Origin: an uncultured Clostridia bacterium
GTDB lineage: Bacteria; Bacillota; Clostridia; TANB77; CAG-508
Assembly (NCBI GenBank): GCA_947626605.1
Contig: CANQSV010000001.1
Span: 140,664-204,663 of the forward strand
Direction: 5' to 3'
DNA length: 64,000 bases
Part shown: piece after piece, positions 1 through 8,385 of the stretch
Numbering within the stretch: the stretch's first letter is position 1
Layout: every line of letters begins with the position of its first letter
Position numbers and translations under genes: made by a program
The notes under the pieces: model-generated
The model's input: only the letters and a program-made list of their open reading frames with translations
Databases searched by the model: none
What the model was told of the DNA's origin: nothing

Positions 1-10
1 AATGTTTTCC

Positions 11-39
11 TTGACATTTAGCCCTTTTAAGTATATATT
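11..39 (+). promoter_or_regulatory. Sigma-A promoter of the por operon
   Basis: TTGACA (11-16) and TATATT (34-39) are separated by 17 nt, a near-consensus housekeeping promoter. Transcription should start near position 46, giving a leader of about 105 nt before porC. Confidence 0.75.
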
Positions 40-50
40 TTATTTGATAT

Positions 51-101
51 GGAAGTTGCACTATTAGCTATGTTTAAAATTTCTGTGCAACCGCAACTTC
101 C
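51..101 (+). promoter_or_regulatory. Leader hairpin with two competing 3' arms upstream of porC
   Basis: The 5' arm GGAAGTTGCAC (51-61) can pair through GTTGCAC with GTGCAAC (85-91, 7 bp) or through GGAAGTTGC with GCAACTTCC (93-101, 9 bp). The two pairings exclude each other. A T-rich run (131-137) and the porC ribosome binding site follow. The pairing is seen directly; a switching role is inferred. I do not recognise a known riboswitch class. Confidence 0.45.
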
Positions 102-151
102 CTAGACTTTGGTTCTAATTTGAACTACATTTTTTTAAGGAGGTTTATTAC

Positions 152-730
152 ATGGATAACTTGATTGAAATTAGATGGCACGGTAGAGGTGGACAAGGTG
201 CAAAAACAGCATCACTTTTACTTGCTGATGCTGCCTTCAATACTGGTAAATATATTCAAGGATTTCCTGAATATGGTCCAGAAAGAATGGGTGCTCCTAT
301 TACTGCTTATAATCGTATCAGTAACTCCCCAATAACAATACATAGCAATATATATGAACCTGATTATGTTGTTGTTGTTGACGATTCACTTTTAGAATCT
401 GTTGATGTTACTGCTGGTTTAAAATCTACAGGAGCTATAATTATTAATACTACTAAAGATGCTGAATATCTAAAAAGTAAATTAAATTCATATAGTGGTT
501 CTATTTATACTGTAGACGCTAGAAAAATATCTGAAGAAGCTTTAGGGAGATATTTTCCAAACACACCTATGCTTGCTGCAATAGTAAAAGTAAGTGGTAT
601 TATGACAGATGAAGAATTACTAAATGATATGAAAGGATCTTTTAAACATAAATTTGCAAAGAAACCTGAAGTTATCGAGGGTAATATGAAAGCTCTTGAA
701 TTAGCTCTACAACAAGTTAAAAAGATATAA
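152..730 (+). CDS. porC: 2-oxoacid:ferredoxin oxidoreductase, gamma subunit
   Basis: This 192-residue protein is the gamma subunit of a pyruvate or branched-chain 2-oxoacid:ferredoxin oxidoreductase, which decarboxylates the 2-oxoacid to acyl-CoA and reduces ferredoxin. The N-terminal RWHGRGGQGAKTAS is the family signature, and the length is typical. The start is set by AAGGAGG just upstream. It is the first gene of a gamma-delta-alpha-beta operon. The subunit order is that of the four-subunit POR/VOR enzymes; pyruvate versus 2-oxoisovalerate cannot be told from sequence by eye. Confidence 0.9.
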   Translation: MDNLIEIRWHGRGGQGAKTASLLLADAAFNTGKYIQGFPEYGPERMGAPITAYNRISNSPITIHSNIYEPDYVVVVDDSLLESVDVTAGLKSTGAIIINTTKDAEYLKSKLNSYSGSIYTVDARKISEEALGRYFPNTPMLAAIVKVSGIMTDEELLNDMKGSFKHKFAKKPEVIEGNMKALELALQQVKKI

Positions 731-766
731 TTCTATATATTCTTAATAAATGGAAAGGAGAAAATT

Positions 767-1057
767 ATGACTGATATAAATTCTAAAACACCTGCAAGTA
801 AATTAACTATAGGTGGAAACATATATAATGCTGGAAATGCAAAAGACTTTAAAACTGGCGATTGGCGTTCAGCAAAACCTGTTTTTATAGAAGAAAAATG
901 CAAGCAATGTGGACTTTGCTTCCCTGTTTGCCCTGATGATTCTATTCCTGTAAGTAAAAATCAAAAAAGAGAAGATTTTAATTACGATTTCTGTAAAGGA
1001 TGTGGCGTTTGTGCTAAGGTGTGTCCTTTTGGAGCAATTGAAATGAAATCAAACTAA
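767..1057 (+). CDS. porD: 2-oxoacid:ferredoxin oxidoreductase, delta (ferredoxin-like) subunit
   Basis: A 96-residue subunit with two [4Fe-4S] motifs, CKQCGLCFPVCP near residues 45-56 and CKGCGVCAKVCP near 76-87. It passes electrons from the catalytic beta subunit to external ferredoxin. A GGAAAGGAG ribosome binding site precedes the ATG. It follows porC by 36 bp. A palindromic repeat separates it from porA, which is unusual inside such an operon. Confidence 0.92.
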   Translation: MTDINSKTPASKLTIGGNIYNAGNAKDFKTGDWRSAKPVFIEEKCKQCGLCFPVCPDDSIPVSKNQKREDFNYDFCKGCGVCAKVCPFGAIEMKSN

Positions 1058-1070
1058 TAAAAACATAAAT

Positions 1071-1190
1071 CTTCGAAAAGAATTGGGAATTTGGCAAGGC
1101 AAACGAACGAGAAAACCGGAGGCGTACGATTGTACTCCGAGGATTTTCGAGGTGAAGTTTAACACAGCCAAAAACCAATTATTTTCGAAG
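1071..1190 (+). repeat. REP-like palindrome copy A (porD-porA gap)
   Basis: An imperfect palindrome of 120 bp begins 13 nt after the porD stop. The outer arms CTTCGAAAA and TTTTCGAAG are complementary, and the centre carries the family core CCGGAGGCGTAC...GTAC. It is the most diverged of the copies and sits inside the por operon, so the mRNA would carry a long hairpin here. Confidence 0.75.
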
Positions 1191-1212
1191 GAAGTGAAAG
1201 GAGAAATTTAAC

Positions 1213-2397
1213 ATGTCAATAAGAGAACGTTTAAGTGGTAATGAAGCTGTTGCTATTGCTATGAAACAAATCAATCCTGATGTTGTTGCAGCATTTCCTA
1301 TAACACCTTCAACAGAAATACCACAATACTTTTCAACATTTGTTAGTAACGGAACTGTAGATACAGAATTCGTTGCTGTAGAAAGCGAACACAGTGCAAT
1401 GACTGCATGTATTGGTGCAGAAGCTGCTGGAGGTAGAGCAATGACTGCTACTTCAGCTAATGGTTTATCTTTAATGTGGGAAATGATTTACATTGCCTCA
1501 AGTTTAAGATTACCTATAGTTATGTCTTTAGTTAACCGTGCCGTATCTGGTCCTTTAAATATTCACAATGACCATTCAGATGCAATGGGTGTTAGAGACG
1601 CTGGTTGGATAATGCTATTTAGTGAAAGCAATCAAGAAGCTTATGATAATATGTTAATGGCTCATAAAATTGCTGAACACAAAGATGTATTACTTCCTTT
1701 AATGGTTTGCCAAGATGGCTTTATAACATCTCACTCTATAGAAAATATAGAACTAGTTGAAGATGACAAAGTAAAAGCATTCGTTGGAGAATATAAACCA
1801 GAACATTATTTATTAAATAAAAAAGAGCCTATTGCTGTTGGACCTTTAGATCTTCAAGCTTATCTATTCGAGCACAAATTCCAACAAGCTGAAGCTATGA
1901 GAAAAGCAAAACAAGTTATTCTTGATGTTGCTAAAGAATTTGAAGAATTAACTGGAAGAAAATATTCTTTCTTCGAAGAATATAAATTAGATGATGCAGA
2001 AATTGCTATTGTTTGTATGAACTCAACTGCAGGTACAACTAAAGCTGTTGTAGATTCTTTAAGAGCACAAGGTGTAAAAGCTGGGCTATTAAAAGTTCGT
2101 GTATTTAGACCTTTCCCTACTGAAGAAATTGCAAATGCTTTAGCACATTTAAAAGCTGTAGCTGTTTTAGATAAAGCAGATTCATTAAATGCTGCTGGTG
2201 GTGCATTATTCGAAGATGTTACTTCAGCAATGTATGTTTCTGGAAAACAAGTACCAATGGTAAACTATGTTTACGGTATTGGTGGTAGAGATACTAAAAC
2301 AGATGACATTGAGGGTGTTTATAAAGATTTAATTGAAATCACAAAATCTGGTAAAATAGACAATCCTTATAGATATTTTGGATTAAGGGAGGAATAA
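1213..2397 (+). CDS. porA: 2-oxoacid:ferredoxin oxidoreductase, alpha subunit
   Basis: A 394-residue alpha subunit of the PFOR/VOR family. The N-terminal half is the pyrimidine-binding TPP domain (AAFPITPSTEIPQ, EFVAVESEHSAM, ATSANGLSLMWE). The C-terminal half is the transketolase-like domain II (KVRVFRPFPTEEI). AAAGGAG lies 11 nt before the ATG. It is followed after 3 bp by porB, so the two are translated as a coupled pair. Substrate specificity is not resolved. Confidence 0.92.
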   Translation: MSIRERLSGNEAVAIAMKQINPDVVAAFPITPSTEIPQYFSTFVSNGTVDTEFVAVESEHSAMTACIGAEAAGGRAMTATSANGLSLMWEMIYIASSLRLPIVMSLVNRAVSGPLNIHNDHSDAMGVRDAGWIMLFSESNQEAYDNMLMAHKIAEHKDVLLPLMVCQDGFITSHSIENIELVEDDKVKAFVGEYKPEHYLLNKKEPIAVGPLDLQAYLFEHKFQQAEAMRKAKQVILDVAKEFEELTGRKYSFFEEYKLDDAEIAIVCMNSTAGTTKAVVDSLRAQGVKAGLLKVRVFRPFPTEEIANALAHLKAVAVLDKADSLNAAGGALFEDVTSAMYVSGKQVPMVNYVYGIGGRDTKTDDIEGVYKDLIEITKSGKIDNPYRYFGLREE

Positions 2398-2400
2398 AAA

Positions 2401-3357
2401 ATGGCATATAATTTAAAAGAAATTATCGCTGAAAAACCATCTAGATTCACTGCTGGACATAGAATGTGTGCTGGTTGTGGAGCTCCTATTGTTGGTAGAA
2501 CAGTTTTAAGAGCCTTAAAAAATGAGGATCACGCAGTTATTTCTTGTGCTACTGGTTGTATGGAAGTTTCTACATTTATTTATCCATATACTTCTTGGAC
2601 AGATTCATTTGTTCATACAGCATTTGAAGGTGCAGCTGCAAACCTTGCAGGAGCCGAAGCTGCTTATAAAGCAATGAAAAGAACTGGAAAACTTCCAGCT
2701 GACGAACATACTAAATTTATTGCTTTTGGTGGTGATGGTGGTACTTATGATATAGGTCTACAAAGTTTATCTGGTGCTATGGAAAGAGGTCATGATATGG
2801 TATATGTATGCTATGATAATGGTGCATATATGAATACTGGTATCCAACGTTCTTCTGCTACACCAAAATTTGCAGATACTACTACTTCCCCTGCCGGAAC
2901 AAAAATCCCAGGAAAAATGCAATCAAGAAAAGATTTAGCTCAAGTTATGGCTGGTCATCATTTACCTTATGTTGCACAATCTGCACCACTTGGTAATTTT
3001 AAAGATTTGTATGAAAAATCTGAAAAAGCTATATATACAGAAGGAGCTTGTTTCTTAAATGTTTTAGCTCCATGTCCAAGAGGTTGGGGATATGCAACAG
3101 AAGACTTAATGCAAATTATAAAACTTGCTGTTGAAACTTGCTATTGGCCATTATATGAAATAGAGAACGGAAAATATACTATAAACTACAAACCAAAGAA
3201 CAAACTTCCAATAGAAGAATTCTTAAAACCACAAAAAAGATTTAAACATATGTTTAAACCTGGCAATGAATGGATGATAGAAGAATTCCAAAAAGAAGTA
3301 GATGCTAGATGGAATGAGTTATTAGTATTAGAAGAAGCAACAAACAAAGGCGAATAA
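2401..3357 (+). CDS. porB: 2-oxoacid:ferredoxin oxidoreductase, beta subunit
   Basis: A 318-residue TPP-binding subunit. Visible are the cluster Cys pair in RMCAGCGAP, the SCATGC motif about 24 residues on, the TPP/Mg motif GGDGGTYDIG and the downstream YDNGAYMNTG, and a late Cys in APCPRGWGY. It holds TPP and the proximal [4Fe-4S] cluster. It is the last gene of the por operon, with a terminator directly after the stop. Confidence 0.93.
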   Translation: MAYNLKEIIAEKPSRFTAGHRMCAGCGAPIVGRTVLRALKNEDHAVISCATGCMEVSTFIYPYTSWTDSFVHTAFEGAAANLAGAEAAYKAMKRTGKLPADEHTKFIAFGGDGGTYDIGLQSLSGAMERGHDMVYVCYDNGAYMNTGIQRSSATPKFADTTTSPAGTKIPGKMQSRKDLAQVMAGHHLPYVAQSAPLGNFKDLYEKSEKAIYTEGACFLNVLAPCPRGWGYATEDLMQIIKLAVETCYWPLYEIENGKYTINYKPKNKLPIEEFLKPQKRFKHMFKPGNEWMIEEFQKEVDARWNELLVLEEATNKGE

Positions 3358-3362
3358 AAAAA

Positions 3363-3388
3363 GGGCGACCATTGGTCGTCCTTTTTTT
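3363..3388. terminator. Terminator between porB and coaD
   Basis: GGGCGACC and GGTCGTCC form an 8-bp stem followed by seven T on the + strand and preceded by an A-run, so it can end por transcription and also the convergent coaD transcript. The stem belongs to the GGCGACC repeat vocabulary seen elsewhere in the window. Confidence 0.8.
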
Positions 3389-3421
3389 AATGAATAATGA
3401 ATAGTGAATAATTAATAATTT

Positions 3422-3895
3422 TTATTTATAGAATTCTTTTAACAATTTTTCTACTGGTTTTGGTACATATTCATCTAATGGTTTATTGTTTTTTAATAAA
3501 TCCATAACAATACTCGAAGATAAAAAACCTAATTTTCCCGCTCTAAAATAGCAAGTATCAATATTAGCTATCTTCTCATTTGCAGCAGAGATTTGCTCTT
3601 CATATTCATAATCTGTACCACTTCTCAAACCTCTAATCAAAATGTTAGCATTCATTTCTAATGCTTTATCTGTTGTTAAACCATCATAAAGTACAACTTC
3701 TACATTTGCTAATTTTTCAATAGATATAGTTTCTTTAATTGCTTCCATCATCTTGTCTTTATCTATTCTAATTTCTTTCTCAGTATTATATCCAATTCCA
3801 ATAATTACTTTTTCGAAACATCTAGAAGCTTTTTTAACTATTTCTAAATGCCCGTTTGTAAATGGATCAAAAGATCCAGCGTAAAAACCTACCAT
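3422..3895 (-). CDS. coaD: Phosphopantetheine adenylyltransferase
   Basis: This is the coenzyme A pathway enzyme that makes dephospho-CoA from 4'-phosphopantetheine and ATP. It has the nucleotidyltransferase motif GSFDPFTNGH near the N terminus, RGLRSGTDYEYE, and the C-terminal SSSIVMDL loop; 157 residues is the usual size. I place the start at the ATG of MVGFYAGSFD, because an AAAGGA lies upstream and the six extra residues of the longer ORF begin with TTG inside that region. It converges on the por operon. Confidence 0.93.
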   Translation of the reverse strand: MVGFYAGSFDPFTNGHLEIVKKASRCFEKVIIGIGYNTEKEIRIDKDKMMEAIKETISIEKLANVEVVLYDGLTTDKALEMNANILIRGLRSGTDYEYEEQISAANEKIANIDTCYFRAGKLGFLSSSIVMDLLKNNKPLDEYVPKPVEKLLKEFYK

Positions 3896-3979
3896 TCTAT
3901 TTTTTCCTTTCAAAATTTCGTTTGTACTATCTGGTCATCCTACAGATGCTGTAGCTGATTATATATTATATAAAAACTC

Positions 3980-4047
3980 GGGCGACCTACACAGCATACT
4001 GAGGCTGTAACAGGCAAAGCCTTAACAACCTCAGCAACTAGTCGCCC
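3980..4047. repeat. Modular GGCGACC repeat with inner GCTGTTAAGGC-type hairpin
   Basis: GGGCGAC (3980-3986) pairs with GTCGCCC (4041-4047). Inside is the module TGAGGCTGTAACAGGCAAAGCC...AACCTCA, a smaller palindrome that recurs at 31.7, 46.2, 54.45 and 54.6 kb. It occupies the coaD-adhE gap next to repeat copy B. Confidence 0.6.
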
Positions 4048-4053
4048 TACTAA

Positions 4054-4175
4054 GTTTGAAAAAGAATTAGTATATTGCTAGGCAGACGAATTTGAAATCA
4101 ATGAGGCGTACTGGCGTACGTTGATTTGATTTCAAATGATGTCTAACGACGCAAGATGCTGATTATTTTTCAAAC
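4054..4175 (+). repeat. REP-like palindrome copy B (after adhE)
   Basis: A 122-bp palindrome with outer arms GTTTGAAAAA and TTTTTCAAAC, and the family marks AATTAGTATATTGC, GAGGCGTAC...GTACG and GCAAGATGCTGATT. It ends 1 bp from the adhE stop codon. The loop differs from the other copies (TGGC between the GTAC arms). Confidence 0.8.
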
Positions 4176-4176
4176 G

Positions 4177-6777
4177 CTAAATTTCTTTTCCATAATAAGC
4201 ATCCAACATAATCTGCTTAATTTCTGAAACTAATGGTACTCTTGGATTTGCACCTGTACATTGATCTTCAAAAGCCTTATCAGCTAATTCATCAACTTTA
4301 GATAAAAATTCTTTTTCATCTATACCAGCTTCTTTTAAACTCTTTGGTATATTAAGTTTTTCGATTAAACCTTTTATAGCTTCTATTAAAGATTCTACAC
4401 CTTGTTTATTAGTATCTGCTTTTAAGCCTATTCTCTTTGCTAGTTTAGCATATTTTTCATCTGCTATAAAATATTCATATTTTGGGAATGAAACAAATTT
4501 TGTTGGCATTGTTGCATTATATTTTATTACATAAGGAAGTATTATAGCATTTGCTCTACCATGTGGTATATGGAATTCTCCTCCTAATTTATGTGCTATA
4601 GAGTGATTTAATCCTAAGAATGCATTTGTAAATGCCATACCTGCTATACAACTTGCATTATGCATTTTCTCTCTTGCAACTGTATTTGAACCATTTTCAT
4701 ATGCTTCTACTAAATTATTAAATACTAATTCAACAGCTTTTTCTGATAAGCCATCAGTATAATCTGATGCCATATTAGAAACATAAGCTTCTATTGCATG
4801 AGTTAAAACATCCATACCTGTATCTGCAGTTATACTCTTTGGAAGAGACATAACTAAATCAGGATCTATAATTGCAACATCTGGTGTTAATTCATAATCT
4901 GCAAGTGGATATTTCATATTTTTTTCTTTATCAGATATTACAGCAAAAGATGTAACCTCTGAGCCTGTTCCTGATGTTGTTGGAATAGCTACTAGTTTTG
5001 CTTTTGAGCCCATCTTAGGGAATTTGTAAGTACGTTTTCTTATATCCATAAATTTTAGTTTTAAACCTTCAACATCTGCATCTGGATTTTCATAGAATAA
5101 CCACATACCTTTTGCAGCGTCAATAGCACTACCTCCACCTAATGCTATAATAACATCAGGTTTGAATCTTTCCATTGCTTCAACACCTCTTTTAATAGTA
5201 TTAAACGAAGGATCTGATTCTACATCTGAGAATATCTCTGAATGAACATACTCAGCTCTTTTTCTCAAATGATATAATATTTTATCTACATAACCTAATT
5301 TTACCATTGATTCATCTGTAACAATAAACGCTCTTGTAATATCATTCATCTTTTCTAAGTATCCTATTGAACCCGCTTCAAAATATATTTTTTCTGGAAC
5401 TTTAAACCATTGCATATTAACCCTCCTTTTTGCAACTCTTTTAATATTTATTAGATTGACTGAAGATACGTTTGCTGTTGTAGAATTTCCTCCAAAAGTA
5501 CCACACCCTAATGTAAGTGATGGCATATTAGTATTATATATATCTCCAATAGCTCCATGAGTTGATGGCGAGTTAACAATTATTCTTCCTACTCTTACTC
5601 TATTTGAAAATTCTTGTATTGTTTCCTTATCTTCTGAATGAATTACTGCTGAATGTCCTAATCCTCCAAATTCTAGTAGTTTTTCTGCTAAGTCAAATGC
5701 TTCTTCTTTATTTTTTACAGTATAATATGCTAATATTGGGCTTAGTTTTTCTCTTGAAAATGGATGTTCTTCTCCAACTCCATCTTCTTTAACCATTAAA
5801 ACTTTTGTATCTTCTGGTATTTCAATTCCAGCACTTTTAGCTATATCATATGGACTATTTCCAACAATTTTTGAATTTAATGCATTTCCTTTTTCTTCTA
5901 CAAACATTGCCTTTTGTAGTTTTTCTTTTTCTTTACTAGAACATAAATAGCATCCAGCTTCTTTCATTAATTTTTCAAATTCTTTGCTTATTTCTTTGTC
6001 TACTATAACAGCCTGTTCTGATGCACAAATCATTCCATTATCAAAAGATTTTGACATTACTAAGTCATTTACTGATGTTTTTAATTTAGCTGTTTTATCT
6101 ATATAACAAGGAACGTTTCCAGGACCTACTCCTAAAGCTGGTTTTCCACATGAATATGCAGCCTTTACCATTCCTGTTCCACCTGTTGCTAGTATTAAAT
6201 TTACATCTGGGTGGTTCATAAGCATATTAGTTGCTGTTATACTAGGTTCCTCTATCCATAATATACAATTTTCAGGTGCACCTGCTTCAATAGCAGCATC
6301 CCTTAATATTTTGGCAGCTTCTACACTACACTTTTGAGCTGATGGATGAAATCCAAAAACTATAACATTTCTTGTTTTTGCTGCTATTAAAGATTTAAAC
6401 ATTGTTGTTGATGTTGGATTAGTAACTGGTGTAACACCTGCTATAATTCCTATAGGTTCAGCAATTTCTTCATATCCTTCTTCTTCATTTTCTGCAATCA
6501 CACCTACTGTTTTTCCATATTTAATGCTATGATATACATACTCTGTAGCGAACATATTCTTTGTAATTTTATCTTCGTATATACCTCTTCCTGTTTCTTC
6601 TACAGCCATCTTAGCTAATTTCATATGATTTTCTAACCCTGCCATAGCCATTTTTTTGATTATGTTATCAACAGTTTTTTGATCTAATTTTAGATATTCT
6701 TTTGAAGCTTTTTTGGCCTTAGCTATAAGATCATCTATCATCTGTTTAATTTTCTCTTCATTGTTATCTTTTTCCAT
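4177..6777 (-). CDS. adhE: Bifunctional acetaldehyde-CoA/alcohol dehydrogenase
   Basis: An 866-residue fusion that reduces acetyl-CoA to acetaldehyde and then ethanol, re-oxidising NADH in fermentation. Residues 1 to about 440 form the aldehyde dehydrogenase domain with the catalytic Cys in DNGMICASEQ. Residues from about 460 form the iron-dependent alcohol dehydrogenase (GGGSAIDAAKGMW, TTSGTGSEVT, DVLTHAIEAYVS, HKLGGEFHIPHGRANA, which carry the metal-binding Asp and His). GGGAGG precedes the ATG. It is monocistronic, with an extended -10 promoter upstream. AdhE genes are often Rex-controlled; I see only a TTGTTAA half site here, not a full operator. Confidence 0.96.
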   Translation of the reverse strand: MEKDNNEEKIKQMIDDLIAKAKKASKEYLKLDQKTVDNIIKKMAMAGLENHMKLAKMAVEETGRGIYEDKITKNMFATEYVYHSIKYGKTVGVIAENEEEGYEEIAEPIGIIAGVTPVTNPTSTTMFKSLIAAKTRNVIVFGFHPSAQKCSVEAAKILRDAAIEAGAPENCILWIEEPSITATNMLMNHPDVNLILATGGTGMVKAAYSCGKPALGVGPGNVPCYIDKTAKLKTSVNDLVMSKSFDNGMICASEQAVIVDKEISKEFEKLMKEAGCYLCSSKEKEKLQKAMFVEEKGNALNSKIVGNSPYDIAKSAGIEIPEDTKVLMVKEDGVGEEHPFSREKLSPILAYYTVKNKEEAFDLAEKLLEFGGLGHSAVIHSEDKETIQEFSNRVRVGRIIVNSPSTHGAIGDIYNTNMPSLTLGCGTFGGNSTTANVSSVNLINIKRVAKRRVNMQWFKVPEKIYFEAGSIGYLEKMNDITRAFIVTDESMVKLGYVDKILYHLRKRAEYVHSEIFSDVESDPSFNTIKRGVEAMERFKPDVIIALGGGSAIDAAKGMWLFYENPDADVEGLKLKFMDIRKRTYKFPKMGSKAKLVAIPTTSGTGSEVTSFAVISDKEKNMKYPLADYELTPDVAIIDPDLVMSLPKSITADTGMDVLTHAIEAYVSNMASDYTDGLSEKAVELVFNNLVEAYENGSNTVAREKMHNASCIAGMAFTNAFLGLNHSIAHKLGGEFHIPHGRANAIILPYVIKYNATMPTKFVSFPKYEYFIADEKYAKLAKRIGLKADTNKQGVESLIEAIKGLIEKLNIPKSLKEAGIDEKEFLSKVDELADKAFEDQCTGANPRVPLVSEIKQIMLDAYYGKEI

Positions 6778-6843
6778 AATTACCTCCCTATATATTTTTG
6801 TTAATTTAAATCATGGAATTATTTATAAATATCCAACATTGGT

Positions 6844-6852
6844 ATTATATCA
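6844..6852 (-). promoter_or_regulatory. Extended -10 promoter of adhE
   Basis: On the minus strand TGATATAAT forms an extended -10 (TGnTATAAT) about 65 bp before the adhE start. I see no good -35 at the normal distance, which fits extended -10 promoters. Confidence 0.5.
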
Positions 6853-6958
6853 CGTTTTTCATAAATTTTACATATTTTACAAAAAAAAATGAAATTAATA
6901 TTTTCTAAATAAGCAAATTTATTAGAAAATGTTAATTCCATAAAATTAATTATTTTTA

Positions 6959-7939
6959 TTAGTTATTATATACATATTCTTGTGGATTTATAGCCGAACC
7001 ATTTAAACGTATTTCGAAGTGACAATGAGGTCCTGTTGAATCACCAGTTGAACCTACTGCTGCTATTATATCTCCAGCAGAAATTTTCTGACCTTTCTTT
7101 ACAAACAATTTGCTACAATGCGCATAATATGTTTGAACACCATTACCATGAGAAATTACTACTAAATTTCCATATCCAACATTACTATTTACAACTTTTT
7201 CTACCTTTCCATCTGCAGCTGCATGTATGTCTGTTCCCATTGGTGCCCCTATATCTAATCCCATATGTGTTGTTCCCCATCTAGAACCATATCTTGATGT
7301 TATAACACCATTTACTGGTGTTTGAGCAAGTAAAATTCCATTTACAGTATGTTTTTTGTTTTCATGTTCTTCTTCAAGCTTTTTGTCTACTACTTTTACA
7401 ACTTCTTTTTTGGCTAAGCTACTTTTATCTATTGTATAATCCTCTGCATTTTGAGTATATACTTGATGTACTCCTATATTTATATCAAGATCTTCATCAT
7501 TTTTTGCATACTTTTTAGATAGTTCTCCTACAAGCTTTTCTGCTTCTTCAACATTTCCTACATATACCTCTTCTTCTCCATCTACGGTAATTGCATATGC
7601 AGAATAAGTAATTTCGGTATTAGCAGCTATTTTTTCATATACTACATCTTCATTTACATCTTCTTCTTTTGATACAAAAGCAAATTCATATTTTGGTACT
7701 TTCTCAACAGAATAAAAAGCCATATATTTTATTAAATTCATTTTTTCATCAAAATTCTTTTCAAACTCTTGTACATTTTCAACCAAACCAATTTGTTCTC
7801 CATCAATAAGAACTTTATAGGCTGGCTTATACTTTAGTAAAACTATCGCTATGATAATTGTTATTGCAAGTGTTAAAATGCATAAGACTTTAAAAGCTGC
7901 TTTTCCGTAAAATAAAACTCCTCTTCTTAAAATAAACAT
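6959..7939 (-). CDS. Membrane-anchored M23 endopeptidase (LytM-type)
   Basis: A 326-residue protein with an N-terminal membrane anchor (VLCILTLAITIIIAIVLL), an extracellular linker, and a C-terminal M23 domain with the zinc motifs HMGLDIGAPMGTD and GPHCHFEIRLNG. It should cut peptidoglycan cross-bridges outside the cell, or act in sporulation like SpoIIQ-type proteins. The ORF track runs 94 codons further upstream, but a promoter (TTGAAA-17-TATAAT) lies inside that extension and the extension ends in a repeat, so I start at MFILRRG behind AAAGGAG. It ends 6959; a loose AT-rich gap separates it from adhE. Confidence 0.85.
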   Translation of the reverse strand: MFILRRGVLFYGKAAFKVLCILTLAITIIIAIVLLKYKPAYKVLIDGEQIGLVENVQEFEKNFDEKMNLIKYMAFYSVEKVPKYEFAFVSKEEDVNEDVVYEKIAANTEITYSAYAITVDGEEEVYVGNVEEAEKLVGELSKKYAKNDEDLDINIGVHQVYTQNAEDYTIDKSSLAKKEVVKVVDKKLEEEHENKKHTVNGILLAQTPVNGVITSRYGSRWGTTHMGLDIGAPMGTDIHAAADGKVEKVVNSNVGYGNLVVISHGNGVQTYYAHCSKLFVKKGQKISAGDIIAAVGSTGDSTGPHCHFEIRLNGSAINPQEYVYNN

Positions 7940-7970
7940 CCATCTCCTTTTATTTTCATGCGACTTGTTT

Positions 7971-7999
7971 ATTATACCATATAGTTTGTCTATTTTCAA
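7971..7999 (-). promoter_or_regulatory. Sigma-A promoter of the M23 peptidase
   Basis: Minus-strand TTGAAA and TATAAT are spaced by exactly 17 nt. The predicted transcript starts near 7964, about 25 nt before the chosen ATG at 7939, which rules out the longer ORF start. Confidence 0.65.
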
Positions 8000-8158
8000 A
8001 TTATATATACATTCTATTCCTTTATATGAAGATATATACAAAGTTAAATTTAGGATATATTGTAATTTAGTACCATTTCTTCGTTTTTCTTCCATTTTCT
8101 CGTTTTTACTCTTGTTTTCTCTCCTTGCTTTTTCAAGAAAATTATTAGCAAATGCTAT

Positions 8159-8215
8159 TAACATCTCTACCGTTCTTGGTCTTCCGGGTCGTCGGGGACG
8201 CCGACCCCTACATCT
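8159..8215. repeat. AACATCTCTACCG / GGTCGTCG modular repeat
   Basis: Contains TAACATCTCTACCGTTCTTGG, then the inverted repeat GGGTCGTCGGGGACGCCGACCC. The same vocabulary recurs near 31.7, 40.4, 54.4, 54.6 and 58.5 kb. The apparent Arg/Pro-rich N terminus of the M23 ORF in the track is this repeat read as protein. Confidence 0.65.
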
Positions 8216-8229
8216 GTACAACGCATTCG

Positions 8230-8349
8230 CATTGTAATGAATATTTAATAGTTAATAATGAATAATATATAATTTAGGATAAAAATTGCGTAGCAATTTT
8301 TCACATTAATTATTAATCATTCATTATTCATCCTTCATTATTCATTAAA
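8230..8349. repeat. AT-rich palindromic repeat, copy 1
   Basis: About 120 bp: CATTGTAATGAATATTTAAT at one end, a central AAAAATTGC...GCAATTTTT palindrome, and TTATTCATTATT motifs at the other end. A second full copy lies at 40649-40764, and partial ends lie near 3390, 28970 and 31980. It fills the gap between the M23 gene and the VirD4-like terminator. Confidence 0.7.
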
Positions 8350-8355
8350 AAAAAA

Positions 8356-8384
8356 ACAGGCGACCTCTGGTCGCCTGTTTTTTT
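8356..8384. terminator. Terminator after the VirD4-like gene
   Basis: ACAGGCGACC and GGTCGCCTGT form a perfect 10-bp stem with a 3-nt loop, with an A-run on one side and a T-run on the other. It begins 1 bp beyond the stop of the VirD4-like gene and works in both directions. Confidence 0.85.
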
Positions 8385-8385
8385 A

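Noticed and set aside
6780-6850. Rex operator before adhE
   Set aside because: Only one TTGTTAA half is present; the inverted second half is missing.
6959-8221. Long M23 ORF with Arg/Pro-rich N terminus
   Set aside because: A promoter lies inside the extension and the N-terminal part is translated repeat sequence; the start at 7939 fits better.
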